A stretch of 36,885 nt of DNA. Source: Lachnospiraceae bacterium. Its GTDB lineage: Bacteria > Bacillota > Clostridia > Lachnospirales > Lachnospiraceae. The notes under the pieces were generated by a model. It ran no database searches and was not told where the DNA came from. It saw nothing but the letters and a program-made list of their open reading frames with translations. The stretch covers positions 32,488 to 69,372 of the forward strand of contig JAAUZU010000026.1 in assembly GCA_014804445.1 (NCBI GenBank), written 5' to 3'. A program made the position numbers and the translations under genes. Numbering within the stretch: position 1 is the stretch's first letter; every line of letters starts with the position of its first letter. Below, piece by piece: positions 1 through 6,322 of the stretch.

Positions 1-260
1 CCGCTCGCGCAGCACTCTGCCAGAGAAAACGATAATTGCATAATAGAAAAACAAAACAGAATTTCCCCATAGGTATAGCCCTTCACCTCAGAAAAACCGG
101 AAAACAAAAAGTAAATGCCAAGAAAACCGTTAAACGCAATCAGAAACCGCCCCGCCGCCATCAGAAAAAAGGATAGCCGGTACTGCATGGCGCTCCGCAA
201 AACAACAGAAACATATCTGCCATAAATGAAAATACCCTTTCTCATTCCATTCATCTCCAT
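1..260 (-). CDS. ABC-2 type permease, second subunit (partial, 3' end outside window)
   Basis: The minus strand from an ATG at 260 gives an open frame to the window edge, about 86 residues, beginning MEMNGMRKGIFIYGRYVSVV. A basic amphipathic N-terminus leads into hydrophobic segments at about residues 28-53 and 65-80. This matches the N-terminal layout of the DUF990-type (ABC2_membrane_6) permeases, and it resembles the next gene upstream, which also starts with a short basic segment, R-x-x-x-Q-Y-R and a first span. A GGAGAG ribosome binding site precedes the ATG, and in-frame ATGs at 254 and 245 are alternatives. It is the third gene of an ATPase-permease-permease operon and probably forms a heterodimeric membrane channel with its neighbour. 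The substrate is unknown. The C-terminal two thirds lie outside the window. Confidence 0.75.
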   Translation of the reverse strand, partial: MEMNGMRKGIFIYGRYVSVVLRSAMQYRLSFFLMAAGRFLIAFNGFLGIYFLFSGFSEVKGYTYGEILFCFSIMQLSFSLAECCAS

Positions 261-289
261 TTCTCTCCACACTTGCTATAGTCTCGGTT

Positions 290-379
290 GAAGAATGTCG
301 CTTTTCAGACATTCTTCCATGTGAAGTTTTAGAAGTTCTTAGACGGCGTTTTTCAGACGCCTTAGAACTTCTTCTCACA
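290..379. repeat. pair of imperfect hairpins between the two permease genes
   Basis: The gap between the permease genes is almost filled by two inverted repeats. One has perfect 10-bp arms, GAAGAATGTC at 290-299 and its complement at 308-317. The other has arms near 331-349 and 356-371, with a possible outer extension TGTGA (320-324) with TCACA (375-379). On the minus strand both loops contain GTCTGAAAA followed by A or G and CG, which suggests that one hairpin was copied from the other or that both belong to a dispersed element. No U-tract follows, so a simple terminator is unlikely. RNA processing or differential expression of the second permease is possible. Confidence 0.5.
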
Positions 380-1186
380 CTAGCCGCCTTGTACCACAAT
401 TCTCCGCTCCGCGATCCGGCATATGGCTTTCCCCAGAAGGACAAGCGCCGCAATCCAGAACACCTGCAAGGCCACAGCGCGCAGCATTTCCCCGCCTGCC
501 AGACTGCCGCTGTAAACGCGCAGCGCCACATTATGCATGGAACCGAACGGAAGCAGCTCCAGTACGCTCCGCACCGGCTGCGGGATAAAGGGAAACGGGA
601 TGACAGAGCCGGAAAGGAACTCGACTGCCCCGGTCAACACCGCCCTGAGTCCCTGCGGCGATATGGTAAAAAGTGTAATGGCATAAACCACCATACAGAA
701 CGCCACCGTGACAAACAGCCCAAGAAACAGGGTAAGGAGAAAGAAGCAAAATGCCACTAAGTCCCGCGGCGGCGACAGCCTGTATGGGCGCGGCAGCAAA
801 ACAGACACGGCAATAATCGGTACGCATTTCAGCGCTGCCATCGCACATCTTCCTCCCACACTTTTTGCAAACCACATGCGGTAAAGGGATACCGGCCTGC
901 ACAGTTCATAGGCAACGTCGCCGTTCATAATGACGGTAAAAATATCACCGTCCGACGTAACCCACGTATTGAACATAACGAGAAATGCTTCCTTCAGCCA
1001 GATATAGGACACCAGCGCCGAAAATTCCATGGGCGGCTCCATTCCGGACGACATATAAATGGCACGGTAGGCGGCACATTCCATAATTCCCCATAAAAAC
1101 TGGGTTGTCAGGGCAGCAATCGACGCGGAGCGGTACTGCAGCCCCACCTGAAAACGTATCTTAAAAAAAGAAATATACTTTTTCAT
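380..1186 (-). CDS. ABC-2 type permease, first subunit (DUF990-like)
   Basis: This 268-aa membrane protein starts at MKKYISFFKIRFQ, chosen because AGGAGG lies just before that ATG; the longer open frame to 1333 overlaps the ATPase gene and is not credible. The N-terminus is basic and is followed by about six hydrophobic segments. These include one near residues 25-45, a pair near residues 110-170 and a C-terminal span ending in a basic tail. The pattern fits the ABC2_membrane_6 (DUF990) permeases, which work as pairs with a dedicated ATPase. Its start lies 10 bases after the ATPase stop, so the two are in one operon. The exported substrate cannot be deduced from sequence. Confidence 0.85.
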   Translation of the reverse strand: MKKYISFFKIRFQVGLQYRSASIAALTTQFLWGIMECAAYRAIYMSSGMEPPMEFSALVSYIWLKEAFLVMFNTWVTSDGDIFTVIMNGDVAYELCRPVSLYRMWFAKSVGGRCAMAALKCVPIIAVSVLLPRPYRLSPPRDLVAFCFFLLTLFLGLFVTVAFCMVVYAITLFTISPQGLRAVLTGAVEFLSGSVIPFPFIPQPVRSVLELLPFGSMHNVALRVYSGSLAGGEMLRAVALQVFWIAALVLLGKAICRIAERRIVVQGG

Positions 1187-1196
1187 TGTGCCCCTC

Positions 1197-2015
1197 CTAC
1201 AGAATGTCCAGACCGCGGTAGAGCTTCGCCACAATTTTATCAAGTTCCTCCGAAGGATCTCCACCTTCCAAATCCGCCGCCTGCTGCCGCAGGGTATCAA
1301 GCGTCCCGTCCAAGAGGAGCCTGCCTTTGCCAATCAAAATGACTCTGTTAGTCAAAGCCGCAATATCCTGCATGTCATGGGTCGTCAGAATCACCGTGGT
1401 TCCATGCTCCCTGTTCCGCTTTTTGATAAAATCCCGCACAGCCAGCTTGGAAACCGCGTCAAGCCCTATGGTCGGCTCGTCCAGAAACAAAATCCCCGGG
1501 TTATGCAAAAGCGACGCCGCTATCTCGCACCGCATACGCTGCCCTAAAGATAGCTGCCTGACCGGAGTTCTCAAAAGCTCCTTCAGATTTAACATTTCAG
1601 TTAGTTCTTCTAAATTGTGATGATAGTCGTGAGCCTCGACAGAATAAATTTCTTTTATCAGCTCAAAAGAATCGATAACGGGAATATCCCACCATAGCTG
1701 CGAGCGCTGCCCGAACACCACGCCGATTTCCCTTACGTGGGCAATCCGGTCTTTCCATGGCGTGCGCCCGTTGACAATACAGCTTCCGCTGTCCGGTGTT
1801 AAAATTCCGCTCAGAATTTTGATTGTGGAGCTTTTGCCCGCTCCGTTCGGACCGATATAGCCCACCATCTCGCCGTCCTCAATGGTAAAGCTTACGTCCG
1901 ATAAAGCCTCAATCGTCTCGCTTTCTCTGTGAAACAGAGATTTGCAGGCCTCTTTCAGCCCTGCGTTTCTTTTTGCAATCCTGTACGATTTGCAGATGCC
2001 TTCCATCGTAATCAT
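1197..2015 (-). CDS. ABC transporter ATP-binding protein
   Basis: This 272-aa ATPase drives the two downstream permeases. Visible motifs are Walker A GPNGAGKSST (about residue 60), the Q-loop segment FGQRSQLWWD, the signature LSLGQRMR, Walker B LFLDEP with the D-loop IGLD, and the switch histidine in TTHD. FGQRSQLWWDIP and LSLGQRMRCEIA are typical of ATPases that pair with DUF990 permeases. The start MITMEGICKSY is chosen because AGGAGG precedes it; the upstream in-frame ATG at 2090 has no ribosome binding site. The gene heads the operon ATPase-permease-permease and has a good sigma-A promoter about 155 bases upstream. Confidence 0.93.
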   Translation of the reverse strand: MITMEGICKSYRIAKRNAGLKEACKSLFHRESETIEALSDVSFTIEDGEMVGYIGPNGAGKSSTIKILSGILTPDSGSCIVNGRTPWKDRIAHVREIGVVFGQRSQLWWDIPVIDSFELIKEIYSVEAHDYHHNLEELTEMLNLKELLRTPVRQLSLGQRMRCEIAASLLHNPGILFLDEPTIGLDAVSKLAVRDFIKKRNREHGTTVILTTHDMQDIAALTNRVILIGKGRLLLDGTLDTLRQQAADLEGGDPSEELDKIVAKLYRGLDIL

Positions 2016-2169
2016 CGTTGCTTCCTCCTGGTAGTTATACTTCTTGTTAATTGCTTTGCGGTGCAAACCAATCCTTTCATATCTTGCCAAGTCGGTCTGG
2101 TTCCGCTGGTTTGAGCCAGTCGGATACCGAAGGTAAAATATTCAGTTGTCCACTTTCGTGGGAATTTAA
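2016..2169 (-). other. structured 5' leader of the ABC operon
   Basis: Between the predicted promoter and the ATPase start lie about 150 bases with several small hairpins on the minus strand. They are CCAC-GAAA-GTGG with a GNRA loop, TACC-TTCG-GTA with a UUCG loop, CTGG-CTCAAA-CCAG flanked by CCG/CGG, and ATTG-g-TTTGC-ACC-GCAAA-g-CAAT just before the ribosome binding site. I do not recognise a known riboswitch consensus. The length and number of hairpins suggest an RNA with a regulatory role, but chance folding is not excluded. Confidence 0.3.
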
Positions 2170-2198
2170 ATTCTAGCACATTGTCCGGTAATAAGCAA
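2170..2198 (-). promoter_or_regulatory. predicted sigma-A promoter of the ABC operon
   Basis: On the minus strand TTGCTT (2198-2193) is followed after exactly 17 bases by TAGAAT (2175-2170). It points toward the ATPase gene and lies just downstream of the terminator of the preceding lipoprotein gene, which fits a new transcription unit. Confidence 0.6.
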
Positions 2199-2214
2199 GA
2201 AAAATTTCAAAATG

Positions 2215-2255
2215 AAACCTCCAAACTGTGTAATCTTACATCAGTTTGGAGGTTT
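2215..2255 (-). terminator. intrinsic terminator after the Cys-repeat lipoprotein gene
   Basis: Perfect 14-bp arms AAACCTCCAAACTG (2215-2228) and its complement (2242-2255) enclose a 13-base loop, starting 5 bases after the lipoprotein stop codon. On the minus strand the tail is only moderately T-rich. Confidence 0.75.
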
Positions 2256-2260
2256 GCTCT

Positions 2261-3229
2261 TTAATTCATTCGGAAGAACAAGCTGTCCGTATTATCTACT
2301 TCAAACACATACAGACCATCTCCCCAATCAGTTGCGTAATTGTATACACCCAAAACGATACCGTCATAACCTGCCGGAACAAGCGCTTCAACATGGACTT
2401 GCCATACATTAACACGCTCCCATTCCTCATATGCAGGATTTGTATTATCCGTCCAGCCGTCAAATCCGCTCGTATAATCGTAGCTGCACTCTGTATAATC
2501 CACACCGTTCCAATTTACCGTAAAATGTGCAATTCCATTATCATCTCTTGCAGTAGTATCAACGCTTTTGATAATGTCATAATAATCGTCAAACCAGGTA
2601 TCTACGCTCATTCCATATTCCCGCGCATTTTCATCCCCAAAAGTAGCTGTAACATCTACCATTTTCCACTCATAGCCTTCTTTTGCCTCATGGGTTTCGT
2701 CAGAATCAAATGTACGATAATTGGAAAATATCAGCTTGCCCACTGTCTCATATGCACGATTATTGTAACACGTTGTTTTATAATCATATTCCTGATCCAA
2801 CTCCACCATATGTTCCGTAAGATTATATTTTTCAAAATCTGCCTGTAACGGTTCGCCTACACTCGCGCCGCACACTTCACAGACAGCCGCCTGCTGGTAA
2901 TTCGCCTCCGACAAAGTATGCTCTAACGCATTTCCTTCGGTTTCTCCGCACACACTGCAGGTCTTAGGTGCACTGCATGTGGCATCTACCCATGTATGTT
3001 CTAATGCCTCTCCCTCCGTTTCCCCGCATATGCTGCAGGTTTTGGGTTCTGCACAGGTGGCGTCTACCCATGTATGTCCCAGCGCCTCTCCCTCCGTTTT
3101 GCCGCATTCACTACAGGTTTTTGGTACTATACAGGTTGCATCTTCCCACACATGTTTATGTCCGCACCCTGTCAGTAATCCACTCATCAGCAATAAAATG
3201 CCGATAGATAAAACAGTTTTCTTTTTCAT
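2261..3229 (-). CDS. lipoprotein with tandem Cys-pair repeats
   Basis: A 322-aa predicted surface lipoprotein. The signal peptide MKKKTVLSIGILLLMSGLLTGC ends in a lipobox (LTGC), with Cys22 as the lipidation site. Residues 26-129 are four 26-residue repeats. The first three follow H-x-W-x-x-ATC-x-x-PKTC-x-x-CG-x-TEG-x-AL, and the fourth is degenerate but keeps one C-x-x-C. The C-terminal 190 residues are soluble, acidic and aromatic, with no recognised catalytic motif. The start at 3229 gives 7-base spacing from GAGGT; the adjacent ATG at 3232 is also possible. Such repeats are seen in Lachnospiraceae surface proteins, and the Cys pairs could bind metal or form disulfides. It is a single gene with its own terminator. 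Confidence 0.85.
   Translation of the reverse strand: MKKKTVLSIGILLLMSGLLTGCGHKHVWEDATCIVPKTCSECGKTEGEALGHTWVDATCAEPKTCSICGETEGEALEHTWVDATCSAPKTCSVCGETEGNALEHTLSEANYQQAAVCEVCGASVGEPLQADFEKYNLTEHMVELDQEYDYKTTCYNNRAYETVGKLIFSNYRTFDSDETHEAKEGYEWKMVDVTATFGDENAREYGMSVDTWFDDYYDIIKSVDTTARDDNGIAHFTVNWNGVDYTECSYDYTSGFDGWTDNTNPAYEEWERVNVWQVHVEALVPAGYDGIVLGVYNYATDWGDGLYVFEVDNTDSLFFRMN
2843..3154 (-). repeat. four 78-bp coding repeats in the lipoprotein
   Basis: Each 78-bp unit encodes 26 residues around PKTC-x-x-CG-x-TEG. The middle two units are the most alike, and the unit nearest the 3' side of the array has diverged, losing PKTC. The array could change copy number by slippage or recombination. Confidence 0.8.
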
Positions 3230-3317
3230 CATTTTTACCTCTTTCCAAATCAATTTTTATTTTTCTCCATAGCATGGTGATATTAATTCACTTTCTTGAA
3301 ATATCCCTTAATTACTG

Positions 3318-3791
3318 TTATCGAAGTTTTATCAGTATCTGGTGCAGTCGGTCTATATCCTCATTACGGAACAGCTTTTCATCCACACAAAAGCGTTTTG
3401 ATAAAAACGAGATTTCTATTACCTTTTTCTTTGAAAAAAACAAGCGCAGTCCTTGAATCACACATAGGATTGCCGCAGCGTTCACGAAATAAGAAGTCCA
3501 GTCCGTATCCATAAAAAAGAGATAATCTCCCATTTTCCCGGCAATAGTATTAAACAGTTCCAGAATACATGCAAGCACAACAAACTGTATCAGCTTTTTG
3601 GGTGAACGTTTGCGCAGACTGCCCAGCCCCATATATTCCTTTATGCTGCAAATGTCCCTGCCGTTTTTTACAGGGCGAAACTCTTTGTTTACCAGATAGT
3701 AGAAATCGCCCGCTATGCAGAAATCCGTATCAGTTACGGTAATTCCGCATTTCTTTTTATTGGATATACCGTCAATATGTAGCAGTTCCAT
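3318..3791 (-). CDS. hypothetical membrane protein, PH-like
   Basis: A 157-aa protein with an AGGAGG site before its ATG. Residues 1-60 are polar and read like a small beta-rich domain (ITVTDTDFCIAGDFYYLVNK). Two hydrophobic spans follow at about residues 66-84 and 95-113, then a basic C-terminal tail (FFSKKKVIEISFLSKRFCVD) that again looks like a short beta segment. I do not recognise a named family; a membrane-linked PH-like domain is the best guess. It is followed on the same strand by no close partner, and its start lies 36 bases downstream of the SHOCT gene, so co-transcription is likely. Confidence 0.65.
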   Translation of the reverse strand: MELLHIDGISNKKKCGITVTDTDFCIAGDFYYLVNKEFRPVKNGRDICSIKEYMGLGSLRKRSPKKLIQFVVLACILELFNTIAGKMGDYLFFMDTDWTSYFVNAAAILCVIQGLRLFFSKKKVIEISFLSKRFCVDEKLFRNEDIDRLHQILIKLR

Positions 3792-3827
3792 ATAAGCCTC
3801 CTGCTAAGATGCTTATGTGCAGATGCT

Positions 3828-4247
3828 TTATAGTCCCAGCGTCTTTTTTTTGATAGCATCATATTCTTCCTGCGAAATCAGCCCGTCTTTCAATAAATCA
3901 GCATATTTCCGTAAATCGTCTGGCACACTGGCTGATGCGGGAGCAGGCACAGCCGTTTGTGTCAAAGGTTCGGCCGGGGTAGTTTTAACAGAAGTTTCCT
4001 CTGCTAAGTCTTTTGCTCGTCTCATCTGTTTCTGGAAATCGTCTATTTCCGCTTTGGCATAGAGGGAAATGTCAAAGGCAATGCAGCCGCCCGCATATTC
4101 GATGCGGAAAAAGGTTTTCCGCATGCGTAGATATGCAAGAAATAAGAGAATGCCTACTATAACTAAACAAGGACAAAGTAACCAACAGATTCTTTGAAAA
4201 AAGGACTCATAGTTAAAGGACGCTGCAGCTATTAAAATAATTCCCAT
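3828..4247 (-). CDS. SHOCT-domain membrane protein
   Basis: A 139-aa protein. A hydrophobic span at about residues 19-40 follows a short N-terminus, then a charged linker and an Ala/Pro/Thr-rich segment. The last 30 residues are a clear SHOCT (short C-terminal) domain: LRKYADLLKDGLISQEEYD followed by AIKKKTLGL. SHOCT domains are generally taken to aid oligomerisation or attachment to other domains. AGGAG precedes the ATG. Its neighbours are a zinc-ribbon/PH-like membrane protein upstream and a PH-like membrane protein downstream, all on the same strand with gaps of 30-36 bases, so the three probably act together at the membrane. Confidence 0.8.
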   Translation of the reverse strand: MGIILIAAASFNYESFFQRICWLLCPCLVIVGILLFLAYLRMRKTFFRIEYAGGCIAFDISLYAKAEIDDFQKQMRRAKDLAEETSVKTTPAEPLTQTAVPAPASASVPDDLRKYADLLKDGLISQEEYDAIKKKTLGL

Positions 4248-4277
4248 TTTATTTACTCCTTTGCTTTGTAATGTAAG

Positions 4278-4817
4278 TTACCTAAAAATATTATATAATA
4301 CGCTCGCCAAAATAGATACAAAGACCATTGCAAAAGAAATAAAAGCAGCAATCTTTAATCCGATAGGTTCATGGTAAATGAATCCGCTGCCTGTAATGTT
4401 TTTGATATCAACCGTCCGTTCCTCGTTGCTTTTTGTAAGTTTTTTTCCGGATCCGGCAAGGCAGGTTCCCTTAAAATATATTCGTTTATCAGTTATAAAG
4501 GCATAGCCTCTGCTTGTAGACTTGTTGACAAGATAATTTATGATATATCCGTTGCCAAGTGAGGCAATGAATTTTTCATCTTGGCTGACAAAGTAGGAAG
4601 AAAGTTGCTTAATATGCTTGTCCTCCAGCTTACATGCCTTAATCTCTGTATCCTTTTTTTCATTTAATCTAGGAACTGTAGCATTTGACAAATTCTCTGT
4701 CTGTTCTGCGCTGGTTTTAGGCATTTCTGATATTTGCTCGGCAGATACAGCCGCCCCACATTTTGGGCAGAATTTCCCATTTTCCGTTATTTCAGTACCA
4801 CACTTTCCACAATACAT
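4278..4817 (-). CDS. zinc-ribbon and PH-like domain membrane protein
   Basis: A 179-aa protein starting MYCGKCG, chosen because AAGGAG precedes that ATG; the longer frame from 4850 lacks a site. The N-terminus is a zinc ribbon with two C-x-x-C pairs (CGKC and CPKC). A polar linker of about 45 residues follows, then a PH-like module (residues 75-150) with GYAFITDKRIYFKG and a following RTVDIKNITG strand, as in YdjO/bPH-type domains. A single span lies at the C-terminus. Role unknown. It is first in the run of three small membrane proteins. Confidence 0.8.
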   Translation of the reverse strand: MYCGKCGTEITENGKFCPKCGAAVSAEQISEMPKTSAEQTENLSNATVPRLNEKKDTEIKACKLEDKHIKQLSSYFVSQDEKFIASLGNGYIINYLVNKSTSRGYAFITDKRIYFKGTCLAGSGKKLTKSNEERTVDIKNITGSGFIYHEPIGLKIAAFISFAMVFVSILASVLYNIFR

Positions 4818-4977
4818 TGTTTTTTCTCCTTTTTGTTTTTTAATCATCATTTACTTGCACAGCGATGGAATGCCTCTAAGGTATGCCATGTTTCCTGCTC
4901 CGCATTACGGTATTTCAGAAAATTTATGCCTGTTAAACAGAAACACCGCCCGGCTCGAAATCCCACGAACTATTTTC

Positions 4978-5739
4978 TCACCCCTCCATAACAGTAAGAA
5001 AATATTCGTCAATAAGATTTTTGAACAAAACCTTCACCACTGCGGCATCCCGGCTGAATCCTTCCAACTCCTCCGTCGTTTTTCCGGATACCATTGTAGA
5101 AATGACGGGCAACAACTCGACGGCACAGGCATTCACGTTCCCATCCGGCTGCGTTAAATCGCTTTTCAAACTCTCAAAGGCCGGCTCCAGATACCCGTGC
5201 AGAAGCATCCTGTCCGTATTCTGCCGTAATTCTGAATTCCTCATCAGGTTCTTATACGTCGTCTCAGCAAACATTGGTTTGAACTGAAGAATGACCTCTT
5301 TCCTGTCCACATCGTCTGCCGGACATTCTTCCAGAAACGGTCCAAGTGCCTGTTCCAACGGTTCCACCGCCTCCCTGTCCATACTTTCCTGCAGCAGATA
5401 TCCCTGTTCCAGCAGCACGATGGCAAGACCCTTTCCCTCTTCTTTCCCTCTGTTCCGGGAATCAAGTCCACCCCGGGGACCCACAAGTCCATCCTTATAC
5501 TTCTGCGCACCCCTGAGCTCATAAGCCAGATCGGACACACTGTACATGGTGACCTGATCCGGATCTCTATACCAGAGCGTGCCATCTTTCCACATCAACC
5601 TTTTTTGAAACTCTTTTTGAAACAGGTCGTCGTATATATCCTTCAGTATCTTGTTGAATGGCTGTCGATGACTCTCCAGCCACTGTTTCATATCTTCCGG
5701 TATTTCCTGTATTGCACATTCTTTTGTCTCTTTCTGCAT
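4978..5739 (-). CDS. hypothetical protein, 253 aa
   Basis: A soluble, acidic, mostly helical protein with a GGGAGG site before its ATG. I do not recognise the family. Visible features are an N-terminal helical stretch rich in charged residues, a glycine/arginine patch (GLVGPRGGLDSRNRGKEEGK, residues about 85-104) and a leucine-rich helical C-terminal half. There is no signal peptide or membrane span. It is divergent from the XRE gene. The ECF-type promoter at 6170-6205 reads toward it across the XRE gene, so it is a candidate member of the regulon of the nearby sigma factor; that is inference only. Confidence 0.6.
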   Translation of the reverse strand: MQKETKECAIQEIPEDMKQWLESHRQPFNKILKDIYDDLFQKEFQKRLMWKDGTLWYRDPDQVTMYSVSDLAYELRGAQKYKDGLVGPRGGLDSRNRGKEEGKGLAIVLLEQGYLLQESMDREAVEPLEQALGPFLEECPADDVDRKEVILQFKPMFAETTYKNLMRNSELRQNTDRMLLHGYLEPAFESLKSDLTQPDGNVNACAVELLPVISTMVSGKTTEELEGFSRDAAVVKVLFKNLIDEYFLTVMEG

Positions 5740-5871
5740 AAAAAGTTCCTCCCTATTATTTTTTCATGAGTATATCATCTTTCAGCATATTTTTCAATGC
5801 TTTTAGCATACAATAGTTTCCCTAAAGTTATTTTGTATATTATAAAATAAGATTATGGAGGAGTTTGTCTT

Positions 5872-6165
5872 ATGGTATATGGTCTAGGTCAGCGCTTACA
5901 ACAACAACGGCTGCTAAAAAATCTTTCTCAAAAAGAAGTTGCCAAATCCATTGGCATATCCAGTTCCATCGTATCCAACTATGAAAGCGGAGAGCGGACA
6001 CCCAGCGTTGAAGTGCTGATTGCGCTTGCCCGCCTCTATCACTGCTCCGCCGATTATCTGCTCGGTTTTGACAGGCTCGATAAAGACAGGCTGCTTGATG
6101 TCTCCATGCTGAGCGATGAGCAGCGCACGCTCCTGCAGCATTTTTTGTCCAGCATTCGCTCATGA
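5872..6165 (+). CDS. XRE-family transcriptional regulator
   Basis: A 97-aa DNA-binding protein. Residues 5-62 form a helix-turn-helix of the Cro/C1 type: LGQRLQQQRLLKNLSQKEVA, then the recognition segment ISSSIVSNYESGERTPSVEV, then ALARLYHCSADYLLGFDR. The last 30 residues are a short helical tail and may serve in dimerisation. GGAGG lies 10 bases before the ATG, with an AT-rich upstream region. It is the only plus-strand gene in the first 30 kb. A bidirectional terminator follows. On the opposite strand an ECF-type promoter starts just past its stop codon, so an antisense transcript could oppose it. Confidence 0.88.
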   Translation: MVYGLGQRLQQQRLLKNLSQKEVAKSIGISSSIVSNYESGERTPSVEVLIALARLYHCSADYLLGFDRLDKDRLLDVSMLSDEQRTLLQHFLSSIRS

Positions 6166-6169
6166 TTTA

Positions 6170-6205
6170 TTTTAATAGAGAGGGGCTTCTCTCCAAAAGT
6201 TGCAC
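6170..6205 (-). promoter_or_regulatory. ECF-type promoter (copy B), antisense to the XRE gene
   Basis: Reading the minus strand, GTGCAACTTTT (6205-6195) is followed after 14 bases by CTCTATTAAAA (6180-6170). Both boxes and the spacer length are identical to copy A upstream of the sigma gene, while the spacer sequence differs, which argues for selection on the boxes. It lies beyond the terminator of the sigma gene and therefore starts a separate transcript. That transcript first runs antisense through the XRE gene, then toward the 253-aa gene. Confidence 0.65.
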
Positions 6206-6271
6206 CTGTTTATCATTTTTTTTAAATTTTTTCAATTTTCTTCCAAACCGGAAAAAGAATTTCCTGTAGAT

Positions 6272-6304
6272 AAAAAAGCTGCCGCATCCTGCGACAGCCT
6301 TTTT
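6272..6304. terminator. bidirectional intrinsic terminator
   Basis: Stem GCTG-C-CGCA (6278-6286), loop TCC, then TGCG-A-CAGC (6290-6298). A run of six A precedes it and a run of five T follows (6300-6304), so it can stop both the plus-strand XRE transcript and the minus-strand sigma-factor transcript. Confidence 0.8.
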
Positions 6305-6322
6305 ACCATAAGCCAAAGCTCC

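Noticed and set aside
2009..2077. A 22-codon upstream frame (MKGLVCTAKQLTRS...) whose TGA overlaps the ATG of the ABC ATPase
   Set aside because: No ribosome binding site before its ATG and no conserved feature; the overlap is probably chance.
5870..6163. A 97-codon minus-strand open frame exactly opposite the XRE gene, starting just downstream of ECF promoter copy B
   Set aside because: Its composition (many W, R, C and A) is that of a shadow frame, there is no ribosome binding site, and the plus-strand frame is a clear XRE protein. Antisense RNA is more likely than a protein.
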